From NCBI RefSeq assembly GCF_003609605.1, contig NZ_MCHY01000008.1, forward strand, positions 682,001 to 746,000: DNA of 64,000 nucleotides, in the 5' to 3' direction. Both the position numbers and the translations under genes were made by a program. The notes below the pieces were generated by a model. That model did not search any database and was not told the origin of the DNA. It saw nothing but the letters and a program-made list of their open reading frames with translations. Position 1 is the first letter of the stretch; every line of letters begins with the position of its first letter. Below are positions 27,001 through 34,857 of this stretch, piece after piece. The stretch comes from Ammoniphilus oxalaticus. GTDB lineage: Bacteria > Bacillota > Bacilli > Aneurinibacillales > RAOX-1.

Positions 27001-27661
27001 GATCGAAAATCTGACACATACATTCGGAAAAAAATCTGTGCTTGAGCAGGTTCAATTATATATTGAAGAAGGGGAGCGGTGCGCCTTAGTGGGACGCAAT
27101 GGAGCGGGGAAGTCAACGATGATTCATCTGATGCTCGGGTTATTGCCGATTCAGCAAGGAACGGTTCAATTAGGAGGGATCTCTAATCGGAAGCAAGATT
27201 GGAAGAAGGTCGTTTCTTATCTGCCAGAAAAGTTCCATCTTTATCCTCATCTTACAGGGATAGAAAATATGCGATTTTTTGCTTCGCTCGCCCCTAAAAA
27301 GATCGATGAGGAACAAATGCTTGAAAAACTAGAAAGCGTTTCCCTTAGCAATGCTCGCAATGATATGATCACCACCTATTCCAAAGGGATGTTGCAACGC
27401 CTTGGACTTGCGGTGATGCTGTATTATGATTCAGACATTATTATTTTGGACGAACCGACGAGCGGGCTGGACCCGATGGGGCGCGAAGAGATTTTGAACA
27501 TTATTCGCGCATTAGAAAATAAAACAATCTTGATGGCTTCCCACCACCTTTCAGAGATTGAGAAAGTCTGTACCCATGTTGCTTTTCTTGAAAATGGTAA
27601 AATAGAAAAATTCGAGATCAATGATTTTATGGATATTCATATGAAGGAGACAAAAAAATGA
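26993..27661 (+). CDS. nosF: NosF, ABC transporter ATPase
   Basis: The 222-residue ATPase has Walker A GRNGAGKST (about residues 36-44), a Q-loop replaced by SYLPEKFHL, the signature YSKGMLQRLGLA and Walker B IIILDEPTSGLDP. The non-canonical C-loop and the PEKF in place of Q are usual for NosF proteins. It starts at ATG 26993 behind GGGGGGATG, overlapping nosY by eight bases, and overlaps the next gene by four bases. Confidence 0.92.
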   Translation: MIKIENLTHTFGKKSVLEQVQLYIEEGERCALVGRNGAGKSTMIHLMLGLLPIQQGTVQLGGISNRKQDWKKVVSYLPEKFHLYPHLTGIENMRFFASLAPKKIDEEQMLEKLESVSLSNARNDMITTYSKGMLQRLGLAVMLYYDSDIIILDEPTSGLDPMGREEILNIIRALENKTILMASHHLSEIEKVCTHVAFLENGKIEKFEINDFMDIHMKETKK

Positions 27662-28014
27662 AGAAAATGATGATTGTGTTAGTTGGTATGATGTTGTTGG
27701 TGGCAGGGTGTGGCTCGGCAAAGATTGGTTTCGAAGTAGTTAATACGCCAGAGTATAAAAATGGAGTGGAATCTGAAATTATTTTGAAAGCGACTGAAAG
27801 CGGCAAAGCCGCGGAAGGTTTAGTCATTGAAGCGACACTAGAAATGGCGAAGATGGATCACGGACACATCGAGGCGACATTTGAAGAAGTAGAAGCCGGC
27901 GAATACCGAGCAGCAGTTGAATTACCGATGGGCGGCGAATGGATCGCGGATATCCGAGCTGAGGCGGATGGATCGGAGACGACAGAAGTGATCACATTTG
28001 ATGTAAAAGAATGA
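27658..28014 (+). CDS. YtkA-like domain lipoprotein in the nos operon
   Basis: The 118-residue lipoprotein has a signal peptide ending in the lipobox VAGC (Cys18) and a single beta-sandwich domain matching YtkA-like/FixH-type proteins: LEMAKMDHGHIEATFEEVEAG, then GEYRAAVELPMGGEWIADI. The Met-Asp-His-Gly-His segment could bind copper. It overlaps nosF (ATGA), so it is translationally coupled to the maturation genes. NosL, the usual copper chaperone lipoprotein, is missing from this cluster, so this protein may fill that role. That is an inference. Confidence 0.75.
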   Translation: MKKMMIVLVGMMLLVAGCGSAKIGFEVVNTPEYKNGVESEIILKATESGKAAEGLVIEATLEMAKMDHGHIEATFEEVEAGEYRAAVELPMGGEWIADIRAEADGSETTEVITFDVKE

Positions 28015-28703
28015 TGAAACAACGAAGGAGTTTACTTGCGCTGTTCACCGTCATGCTGATGACTGGATCGTTTGTTGTCAGCGGCTGTTCCCCGAACAAG
28101 TTTGAGGAACAGCCGCAACCGCAGCAATCTGAAGCAGGTCAAACGATGGCCGATCAACTCGCTGTCGAAATTGAAGGCAAGGCTTTTTCAAACAAGGATG
28201 TTGCCTTTTATGGATTAATGCAGCAGCTAAAAATAGAATGGGCCCGAGCTGCGGAAATGGGCTCGTTGTCTCAGGTGGAGCAAGAGGACCGTCAGGTGTA
28301 TTGGGATCGACAGGCGAGTCAATACCAACAATCAAACATTCAATTACAAACATTAATTGAGACGGAAGCGATGGCATTGTTGGCGAGGGAGAAGCATTTT
28401 TTCATTCCGCCAGAAAAATTGGAATCCGAGGTAAACAAGTTTCAGGAAAAAGTAGATGGTAATCAAGCGGCAAAAGCGATGATCGATGAGTTTGGACGAC
28501 AGCAAGTAAACGCGATGTTGCGGCCTTATCTTGAGGCCTCGATGCTAACAAATCGCATTATTAATGAGTTGGAAAAAAATATCCGAACGGATCAACCGAA
28601 CGCATCGGACGAAGAAGTGAAGTACGAAACTGGCAAACGTTACGAAGACCTGTTCGCTGATCAGATGAAATCAATTAAACTTACGATTCATTTGAAGGAA
28701 TAG
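28011..28703 (+). CDS. SurA/PrsA N-domain-like lipoprotein in the nos operon
   Basis: The 230-residue lipoprotein has a signal peptide ending VVSGC (Cys26), a Gln/Pro-rich spacer, and a helical domain (about 48-228) beginning VEIEGKAFSNKDVAFYGLM. That start is the 'vNG..It..d' pattern of the SurA/PrsA/trigger-factor chaperone domain. No parvulin prolyl-isomerase domain is present. It is the last gene of the nos operon, overlapping the previous one by four bases. It may chaperone exported NosZ or another extracytoplasmic partner, which is inferred from position. Confidence 0.68.
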   Translation: MMKQRRSLLALFTVMLMTGSFVVSGCSPNKFEEQPQPQQSEAGQTMADQLAVEIEGKAFSNKDVAFYGLMQQLKIEWARAAEMGSLSQVEQEDRQVYWDRQASQYQQSNIQLQTLIETEAMALLAREKHFFIPPEKLESEVNKFQEKVDGNQAAKAMIDEFGRQQVNAMLRPYLEASMLTNRIINELEKNIRTDQPNASDEEVKYETGKRYEDLFADQMKSIKLTIHLKE

Positions 28704-29084
28704 AGGCTGATCGAAGGGAGGGGGGGCAACTGATGTCCCATGTTACATTGATGACGACCTTTGTTGATTGAAATTGGCGCCCTTTGCGTCTTCATCATGC
28801 TCATGAACGCCCGTTCTCTCTTCTGTTTCAGTTCTGCGGTCATTCATCGCTCGCTCACCATCCTGCCGAGGTGAGGTAAATCATACTTGCTTGAAATTCT
28901 CGGCCGTAAGTGGATGCAGCGCATCGGTATGATCCAAAAAGAGCTGAAAAAATGTCTTTTCTCACTATTCCAATAATATGATGATACAAGTTGGTTAAGA
29001 TTAACGCTGATAGACAAGTTAGGATTGGGAAAGATAAAGCTTACAACGTCCCTGAAAAATCGAGATGAGTGAAGGTGAATCCGT
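28704..29084. other. Intergenic region after the nos operon with tiny candidate frames
   Basis: This 381-base gap has no strong terminator. On the plus strand a 12-codon frame (MSHVTLMTTFVD) from ATG 28733 follows an excellent GGGAGGGGGGG site. On the minus strand a 34-codon frame (28743-28847, starting MNDRRTETEERTGVHEHDED) gives a hydrophilic, acidic peptide. Neither is supported enough to call as a gene. The last 60 bases should hold the ykuK promoter. Confidence 0.3.
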
Positions 29085-29621
29085 ATGCTTCGGGTAAAAC
29101 AGGTAACTCTTCATGATTTACGTTTTCAGAATACGCAAGAAAAAAATCTCTCCCTCCATTGTGTTTTCGATCGTGTGCTACAATTCATTGCGAGCGAGCC
29201 GCACCGTGAATTTCGATTTATGATTGGAACAGATTCCCAAGTTTATCGTAACCATACCACATTTGTGACAGGGATCGTTGCTCAACGAGTTGGCAAAGGG
29301 GTTTGGGCTTGTTATCGAAAAATCAAACGTGATGGACGGAAAAGTTTGAGGGAAAAAATAACGATGGAAACGCAGCTTACCCAGTTGATTGCTAGCTTTT
29401 TTGATCAACAAAAGGATTGGATAATCCGCGAACAGTTGCCGAAAGGGTCCAGTTTTACAAAAGAGTGTCACTTAGATATTGGAGACGGCATACAAAATAA
29501 AACGCGCATGTTTGTGACGGAGATGATAAAGGTGATTGAAACGACAGGATACCAACCGAAAATCAAACCGTATTCTTATGTTGCCTCACATTATGCAAAT
29601 TATTATACAAAACTAGGCTGA
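29085..29621 (+). CDS. ykuK: YkuK family protein (DUF458, RNase H-like fold)
   Basis: The 178-residue protein matches the YkuK/DUF458 family: FRFMIGTDSQVYRNHTTFVTG, an ETQLTQLIASFFDQQ helix, HLDIGDGIQNKT and a C-terminal GYQPKIKPYSYVASHYANYYT. The acidic residues in GTDSQ and HLDIG fit an RNase H-like nuclease fold, though no activity is known. Its start at ATG 29085 has GTGAAGGTGAA upstream. It lies alone between the nos operon and uspA. Confidence 0.8.
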   Translation: MLRVKQVTLHDLRFQNTQEKNLSLHCVFDRVLQFIASEPHREFRFMIGTDSQVYRNHTTFVTGIVAQRVGKGVWACYRKIKRDGRKSLREKITMETQLTQLIASFFDQQKDWIIREQLPKGSSFTKECHLDIGDGIQNKTRMFVTEMIKVIETTGYQPKIKPYSYVASHYANYYTKLG

Positions 29622-29731
29622 AAACGGCTTGTTAAGTTGTCAATAAAGTCTATGGGTGAAATGAGGGTGGCGACACCCTTTTTTATTTGGACTAAATTTT
29701 GCTTATATAGTTTTAATTTTAGTGTATAAAT

Positions 29732-29747
29732 TGTGATATGCGTCACA
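29732..29747 (+). promoter_or_regulatory. Perfect FNR/CRP-type box upstream of uspA
   Basis: TGTGATATGCGTCACA is an exact TGTGA-N6-TCACA palindrome, the consensus bound by Bacillus Fnr and CRP-type regulators. It is centred 97.5 bases before the uspA start. A class II start site would lie near 29781, leaving a 55-base leader. Confidence 0.72.
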
Positions 29748-29836
29748 TCGTGAATTTAAAATTTAGCTTAAGCTTAAAAGATACGCTAAAAGATAAACAA
29801 AAAAACGCGGGATATTTCTGAAAGGGGTGTCTTAGC

Positions 29837-30280
29837 ATGATTACAGTTTGCTCAAAAATTGTTTTGGCTTATGACGGTTCAGAACTTAGTAAAAAAGCGT
29901 TAAAATTTGCGATTTCTTTTTTAAAACAAGACCCAGGGATCGAATTGGATGTAATTACTGTAGTCAATATGCGTGATATCGTTCACCATTCGGGGATAAC
30001 TTTAATCGATATCGGATACTTACGCCAAGAATTCATGTTAAGCGCGCAAGCAGAGCTTCAGCTTGTTGAGGAAGAACTTCGTTCGCTGCCGAATCCAGTT
30101 AAAACGCTTCCATTAGAAGGGAACCCTGGAAAAACAATTGTTGAGTATGCTGCGGAACAACAAGCTGATATCGTAATCATGGGTAGTAGGGGACACAGCG
30201 GACTAAAGGAACTGTTCCTGGGTAGCGCAAGCCACCATGTCGCGCAGCATGCGAGTTGCCCCGTATTGATCGTAAAGTAG
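29837..30280 (+). CDS. Universal stress protein, UspA family
   Basis: The 147-residue single-domain protein starts KIVLAYDGSELSKKALKFA and has the ATP-binding GSRGHSGLKELFLGSASHHV near residue 115, ending CPVLIVK. Intact binding residues suggest the ATP-binding subtype. The gene follows the TGTGA-N6-TCACA box and precedes the HPP gene by 40 bases, so the pair is probably induced by low oxygen. AAAGGGGTG precedes the ATG. Confidence 0.9.
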   Translation: MITVCSKIVLAYDGSELSKKALKFAISFLKQDPGIELDVITVVNMRDIVHHSGITLIDIGYLRQEFMLSAQAELQLVEEELRSLPNPVKTLPLEGNPGKTIVEYAAEQQADIVIMGSRGHSGLKELFLGSASHHVAQHASCPVLIVK

Positions 30281-30320
30281 TGTTTAACAATCAGACATTG
30301 GATCGATGGAGGTGCTATAA

Positions 30321-30878
30321 TTGGAAACGTTAAAAAAGTTAACAGTGGAAGAAGAGGTGACGAGGCCTGATCCTTATTTATTAAAAATGCGAGGCGGAAA
30401 TCGACCTCGTTTTCAAAGAGCGCATTACACAGACTACCTTGTGACAGCCTTGGGTAGTTTTGTTGGCTTAGCTTTAGTAGCCATTATCAACTACATCTAT
30501 AATGTCCCGTTGCTCGCTCCTTCATTTGGCGCAACCGCTGTCTTAGTATACGGGGCCTGTCATGCACCGATGTCTCAACCAAGGAATGTCGTCGGAGGAC
30601 ACCTGATCTCGGCTATTACTGGTGTTTCCGTCTATCAGGCATTCGGATTGCATTGGTGGACGATTGCCCTTGGGGTTTCACTTGCCATTTTGTTTATGAG
30701 TTTGACCTATACGTTACATCCTCCAGGCGGAGCAACCGCTTTTATCGCTGTGTATACAGAGCAAAGCTTTTCTTTCGTATTATCACCCATCGGATTAGGA
30801 GCGCTTGTGCTCGTTGCTGTAGCCGTGATCGTCAACAATATCTCTTCTCAGAGGAAATACCCAGAATTTTGGTTTTAA
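30321..30878 (+). CDS. HPP family membrane protein (possible nitrite transporter)
   Basis: This 185-residue protein has four to five transmembrane helices and the signature LHPPGGATA (about residues 131-139), with PLLAPSFGATAVLVYG in the second helix. HPP proteins of cyanobacteria and chloroplasts have reported nitrite transport activity. In this setting (FNR box, nearby nos operon) a role in nitrite or related anion movement is plausible but inferred. It starts at TTG 30321 behind GGAGGTG, with UspA encoded just upstream. Confidence 0.82.
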   Translation: METLKKLTVEEEVTRPDPYLLKMRGGNRPRFQRAHYTDYLVTALGSFVGLALVAIINYIYNVPLLAPSFGATAVLVYGACHAPMSQPRNVVGGHLISAITGVSVYQAFGLHWWTIALGVSLAILFMSLTYTLHPPGGATAFIAVYTEQSFSFVLSPIGLGALVLVAVAVIVNNISSQRKYPEFWF

Positions 30879-30892
30879 CAGCTCGTGGACAT

Positions 30893-30934
30893 TAATAAAC
30901 CATTCCCAAGAACGATTGGGGATGGTTTATTTTG
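30893..30934. terminator. Bidirectional intrinsic terminator
   Basis: AATAAACCATTCCC pairs with GGGGATGGTTTATT (one G:T wobble). It closes the uspA-HPP operon and overlaps the end of the convergent reductase gene. Confidence 0.78.
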
Positions 30935-31946
30935 CTCCGACTTTGCTCTGGCGTTGGATTGTCTGCTGCATGGGCAAATCGTAAGGACAAGCGGGTTCAC
31001 ATAATGGTTTTTTCCTGCACGGCTCATATTCATGACATTGCTGGATTTTCGCTGCTTGCTCTTCATAAAATTGCGCCCCGCGCCCGAGCAACCCCATTTT
31101 TTCCCTAGCTAAATGTGAAATCATGATATCAGGAATGCGGATACCTATCGGACAGGAGCAATAATTGCAACGTCTACAACCGTGCTCCCCTAATTCGGCG
31201 GCTAGCGACCACAATTGCTCTTTTTCTTTCGGTTCTATTCTTGTCTCTAAAGCGGCGATGTTTTCTTTGACCTCGTCGACTGTTTTCATCCCTGATAGTA
31301 ACACGTCAATCGGTGTGCTGTGAGAAAAACGCAACGCCATGCTGGCAGGTTTGACAAAGGCGCCAGATAGGGGCTTCATGCCGATCATTCCGACGTTCAA
31401 CTGTTGGCAGGTCGGGATTAAATCCTGCAAGGCAAAAGGTTGAACTAAGCTCATATGAAACAGAACAGTGTCATAAATATCTGATCCAATCCATTTTGCA
31501 AGAAGTTCGGGTCGATGTCCTGAAATGCCAAGAAAACGAACGTAACCCGCTCGTTGCGCTTCTAAGGCGGCTTTCAGCGCCCCGTCTTTACCTATAATTT
31601 GATCATACTCATGATCGTGGTTGACGTAATGGATTTGCAGTAAATCAATGTAGTCTGTTTTTAAGCGCCGCAAACTTTGCTCGATTTCCGCTTTTCCAGC
31701 CTGATAATCCCTTTGGCGCAGCTTTGTCGCTAAGAAAAATTCTTGTCTGCGCTGGGAAATGGATTCACCGATAATTTCTTCGCTGTTTTTATAGTTTGGC
31801 GCGGTATCGATGTAATTAATGCCCCGATCCAACGCGTAATTTAAAGCTCTTTTCGATATATCCAAATCTTGATGTGGAAGGTTCATCGTCCCGAAGCCAA
31901 GGGCAGATACTGATTGCCCCGTTCTTCCTAAAACATGATACTTCAT
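30927..31946 (-). CDS. Aldo/keto reductase with C-terminal iron-sulfur segment
   Basis: The 339-residue protein has an NAD(P)H-dependent aldo/keto reductase barrel (residues 1-250) with YHVLGRTGQSVSALGFGTMN, the catalytic DTAPNY tyrosine, the ATKLR lysine and LQIHYVNH. The last 90 residues hold a ferredoxin-like set of cysteines: CRRCNYCSCPIG (about 257-268), then a second group CRKKPLCEPACPYDLPM. Such fused members are often annotated as ferredoxin-type oxidoreductases with one or two 4Fe-4S centres. GGGAGAGGA precedes the ATG. It is a single gene; the substrate is unknown. Confidence 0.88.
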   Translation of the reverse strand: MKYHVLGRTGQSVSALGFGTMNLPHQDLDISKRALNYALDRGINYIDTAPNYKNSEEIIGESISQRRQEFFLATKLRQRDYQAGKAEIEQSLRRLKTDYIDLLQIHYVNHDHEYDQIIGKDGALKAALEAQRAGYVRFLGISGHRPELLAKWIGSDIYDTVLFHMSLVQPFALQDLIPTCQQLNVGMIGMKPLSGAFVKPASMALRFSHSTPIDVLLSGMKTVDEVKENIAALETRIEPKEKEQLWSLAAELGEHGCRRCNYCSCPIGIRIPDIMISHLAREKMGLLGRGAQFYEEQAAKIQQCHEYEPCRKKPLCEPACPYDLPMQQTIQRQSKVGAK

Positions 31947-32112
31947 CTGCTCAGATCCTCTCCCTTGTTTCCAAAGTTGATCTAGTGAATACTATATTAA
32001 CATGAGAGAGTCATCTTGATAAGAATAATTGTAAGTTCGGATAATTGTATTGGAGCGCGTGGGGAGTTGGGAAGCCGACGATGGACGTCGGCTCAAGGAT
32101 AGAAACAAGAGG

Positions 32113-32262
32113 TTATTTTTGGTCTTCTTTGGCGCAGCTGTACGAACCGCAATCTTCACGATTTAGCTGCAAGAGGGAATCAATTTTTTGATCGGCAGCT
32201 GGTTGCCCATGCTTAGTTAGGTTCTGTTCGTTCATTTTGTTTTTCGCTTGTCGTTTTGCCAT
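32113..32262 (-). CDS. Small hydrophilic hypothetical protein
   Basis: The 49-residue product starts MAKRQAKNKMNEQNLTKHG and ends with two cysteines (DCGSYSCAKEDQK). The frame is open further upstream, but ATG 32262 is preceded at 12 bases by AAAGGTG, and the KR/K-rich start looks natural. The upstream neighbour on the same strand (32407) encodes a similar MAK-starting small protein with its own terminator. I do not recognise the family. Confidence 0.5.
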   Translation of the reverse strand: MAKRQAKNKMNEQNLTKHGQPAADQKIDSLLQLNREDCGSYSCAKEDQK

Positions 32263-32370
32263 CGGTTTAAAACACACCTTTCTAAGATCGCTTTTATTGA
32301 GTCTTTCGACCCAATAGTTTTTATGATGCGATAAATTGAACAAAACATACTTTGGGAATGGATGGAAATA

Positions 32371-32403
32371 AAAAGGGCCAATCTTATCAGATGGCCCAAA
32401 AAT
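32371..32403 (-). terminator. Intrinsic terminator of the Gln-rich small gene
   Basis: On the minus strand GGGCCATCT pairs with AGATTGGCCC and is followed by TTTTT. Confidence 0.7.
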
Positions 32404-32406
32404 CCT

Positions 32407-32658
32407 TTATTGTAAGTTGTTTTGTTGGATCGCTTGAAGAGATTTTTCCGCTTCTTGCAACGATTGTTGCAATTCATACGTAATTTCAGTTTGTTGGCCG
32501 TATTGATCTTGAACATCTTGAAGTTGTTGATGCGCCTGCTCCAACTGTTGTTGCGCTTGTTGAATCTGTTGTTGATTTGCGCTCGCTTGCGCGTTAGTCA
32601 AAGCTTGTTGCGCTTCTTGAGCAGCCGAAATGGCTTGCTGAACATGTTGTTTAGCCAT
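32407..32658 (-). CDS. Gln/Ala-rich coiled-coil protein
   Basis: The 83-residue protein is nearly all helix and about one-third glutamine (AQEAQQALTNAQASANQQQI, then QQAQQQLEQAHQQLQDVQDQ). The heptad-like spacing of Ala, Leu and Gln suggests a coiled coil or an amphipathic surface helix. There is no signal peptide. The start ATG 32658 is placed about 11 bases after GGGTG. It is a single-gene unit. The function is unknown; small spore or stress proteins can look like this, but nothing here proves that. Confidence 0.6.
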   Translation of the reverse strand: MAKQHVQQAISAAQEAQQALTNAQASANQQQIQQAQQQLEQAHQQLQDVQDQYGQQTEITYELQQSLQEAEKSLQAIQQNNLQ

Positions 32659-32768
32659 GAGAAAGAACACACCCTTTTTATTATTTGTGTTGAGCTAAAA
32701 ATCCCAACCGATTGATAGGGTGTGATAAATCGTCATCTAATATGCAAGCTCTTTGCTATTTCTATCGC

Positions 32769-33533
32769 TTACTCCATCTTTTCATATAATCTTTTTAACA
32801 CAACAGCGAAAGCCCATAACGGCAACGGGTTTTCCAACGACTTCTTCCAATCCGCATGGGTCAATAATCCTTCTTGTAACATCCAATCAACAGCCTCATC
32901 TTTCCAATCAGGCGAATCTGGTTGTTCTGGAGGAGGAATAGGTGTGGGTGTGGGAGGCTGTGGAGTTAACGTCGGCGCGGGATTTCGTTCTTGTAGGTCA
33001 AACGCTTTAGCGATGCCTGTGGCAACACTATGCGATAGCTGATTCAGAACAACAGGGTTTTTGAGAAGTTCGGCATCGAGCGGGTGGTCAAGAAATAGAT
33101 TCTCCAAAAGAATGGCGGGCATTTTTGTCTGTCGTAAAACCGCGAAATTCGCTTGCTTTGTTCCGCGATCACGTACTCCAAGCGTTCTTAGATAATTCAT
33201 GATTTCTTGGTGGAGGATCTGTTGTCGTCTAATTGTTACATTATTTGTTGTTCCTCTATAAACATAACTTTCAAAACCTTCGCCGCCAGCAGCGTTATGA
33301 TGAAGGGAGACAAAGTAATCGGCGTTGAGTCGATTCGCAAATTCTGCCCGCCCAGATAAACTAATGAAAGTATCCGTCTCTCTCGTCATTTTAACTTCGA
33401 CTAGATAACGTTGCAGCAATGAATCACGGACCTTTAAACCAATCCGCAAGGTAAGATCTTTTTCGACTAACCCGTAACCGCGCGCGCCCCCATCATGTCC
33501 GCCGTGTCCGGGATCTAAGATTATAAGCGCCAT
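32769..33533 (-). CDS. N-acetylmuramoyl-L-alanine amidase (Amidase_3) with SLH-like C-terminus
   Basis: The 254-residue protein has an Amidase_3 domain (residues 1-180) with zinc ligands in LDPGHGGHDGGA, the Glu in GLVEKDLTL, SLHHNAAGG and the catalytic Glu in ILLENLFLD. A Pro/Thr linker (about 187-205) leads to a short C-terminal domain (DWKDEAVDWMLQEGLL...PLPLWAFAVVLKRLYEK) resembling one S-layer-homology repeat. There is no signal peptide, so it may act in the mother cell or forespore, or need a holin-like release. ATG 33533 has AAAGGGGTGA eight bases upstream; the longer frame is unlikely. Confidence 0.87.
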   Translation of the reverse strand: MALIILDPGHGGHDGGARGYGLVEKDLTLRIGLKVRDSLLQRYLVEVKMTRETDTFISLSGRAEFANRLNADYFVSLHHNAAGGEGFESYVYRGTTNNVTIRRQQILHQEIMNYLRTLGVRDRGTKQANFAVLRQTKMPAILLENLFLDHPLDAELLKNPVVLNQLSHSVATGIAKAFDLQERNPAPTLTPQPPTPTPIPPPEQPDSPDWKDEAVDWMLQEGLLTHADWKKSLENPLPLWAFAVVLKRLYEKME

Positions 33534-33720
33534 TGGTTTGGTCACCCCTTTCATAGCTTCGTTTATCCTATTCACCTTTACTGGAAGGGGAAACGGCGAC
33601 CAGCCGGCGAACGATTGCCTAGTTGTATAAAGTTGGATGAAAACTGCCAAACTGGCATAACAGAATATGTTATACTATGCGCGAGGAAATGATTCCATGT
33701 TTAGGAGGGAATTGACAAAA

Positions 33721-34428
33721 ATGAGTATCCATCTTGGCGCTAAACCCGGCGCGATTGCTCCAACGGTGTTATTGCCCGGCGATCCGCTTAGGGCAAAATA
33801 TATTGCTGAAAATTTTTTGGAAAATGCGGTTTGTTACAATGAAGTGCGCGGTATGCTCGGTTACACAGGAACGTATCAAGGGCAAGCGGTGTCCGTGCAA
33901 GGCACAGGGATGGGAATACCTTCGATCTCCATCTATATTCATGAATTAATGGAGAGTTACGGTGTCCAACAATTAATTCGGGTTGGCTCATGTGGGGCAA
34001 TGCGCGAGGAAGTGAAAGTGCGAGATGTGATCATCGCCTTGAGCGCTTCAACGGATTCCTCCTTTAACCAGCTTCGCTTTAAAGGATTGGATTTTGCTCC
34101 GACTGCCCATTTTGATTTAGTCAAAAAGGCGTATGAAAGCGCGACAAGCAAAGGGTCTATTGTCCATGTTGGCAGTGTGTTTACAACCGATACTTTTTAC
34201 AATGAAGATCCTGAAGTGACGCAAAGGCTAGCCGCATACCAGACGTTGGCCGTTGAGATGGAAACATCAGCGTTGTATACGTTAGCGGCTAAATTCAATC
34301 GGAAAGCGCTCTCGATTTTGACGGTGAGCGACCATTTGATTACGGGGGAAGAAACGACCGCGGCTGAACGAGAAACAACATTTCGGGATATGATTGATAT
34401 CGCATTGGAGACGGCTATCCGCGTGTAA
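33721..34428 (+). CDS. deoD: Purine nucleoside phosphorylase, DeoD type
   Basis: The 235-residue cytosolic enzyme splits purine (deoxy)nucleosides with phosphate. [20 protein letters not shown] is the family start. The phosphate loop [19 protein letters not shown], the nucleoside-binding [12 protein letters not shown] and the catalytic SDHLITGEE (Asp) are present. It starts at ATG 33721 with AGGAGGG nine bases upstream. It is a single gene, divergent from the amidase. Confidence 0.95.
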   Translation: MSIHLGAKPGAIAPTVLLPGDPLRAKYIAENFLENAVCYNEVRGMLGYTGTYQGQAVSVQGTGMGIPSISIYIHELMESYGVQQLIRVGSCGAMREEVKVRDVIIALSASTDSSFNQLRFKGLDFAPTAHFDLVKKAYESATSKGSIVHVGSVFTTDTFYNEDPEVTQRLAAYQTLAVEMETSALYTLAAKFNRKALSILTVSDHLITGEETTAAERETTFRDMIDIALETAIRV

Positions 34429-34483
34429 GAACAGGAAGCGGTATTATTGCCGAGCCAAGCGTTAAAGTAAGCTTGTCAGGAAT

Positions 34484-34513
34484 GCGACACAATGAATCAA
34501 AAGTGTCGTTTTT
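34484..34513 (+). terminator. Intrinsic terminator of deoD
   Basis: CGACAC pairs with GTGTCG across a 12-base loop and is followed by TTTTTA. It is a modest stem. Confidence 0.6.
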
Positions 34514-34588
34514 AGATGCTTATCCCTCTTGAAAATACATAAAAATAGGTCCATAATAGAAGTATAAGCAGTAAGGAGGGATGGTAGG

Positions 34589-34747
34589 ATGAAGGATTTT
34601 CAGGCCCGTTTAAAGCGCCACATGGATCATGGAGCTACTTATTTGGAAGCCTTACACCTTTTAAAGACTACCGAAAATAAGCAGCCCTCCAAAATGGGTC
34701 AAGCGATTAAGAAAAAATCTAGAGACCGTCAGAAGCACTCCAGTTAG
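34589..34747 (+). CDS. 52-residue basic hypothetical protein
   Basis: A frame of 52 codons runs from ATG 34589 to TAG 34745-34747 behind a strong AAGGAGGG. The product (MKDFQARLKRHMDHGATYLEALHLL...) is basic, with an N-terminal amphipathic helix and a Lys/Arg-rich tail. A good terminator follows 14 bases after the stop, supporting a real gene. No family is recognised. Confidence 0.6.
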   Translation: MKDFQARLKRHMDHGATYLEALHLLKTTENKQPSKMGQAIKKKSRDRQKHSS

Positions 34748-34760
34748 AGAAAAATTTCTA

Positions 34761-34808
34761 GAGGTGACTTGTGTTTGATTATATTCAAACGGACGAGTCA
34801 CCTTTTTG
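34761..34808 (+). terminator. Intrinsic terminator
   Basis: AGGTGACT pairs with AGTCACCT, with GTTTGA/TCAAAC pairing inside the loop, followed by TTTTTG. Confidence 0.78.
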
Positions 34809-34857
34809 TTTTGAAATGTGTTAATTTGATCATATTAGTCGGATAGAAGGTGCGCGG

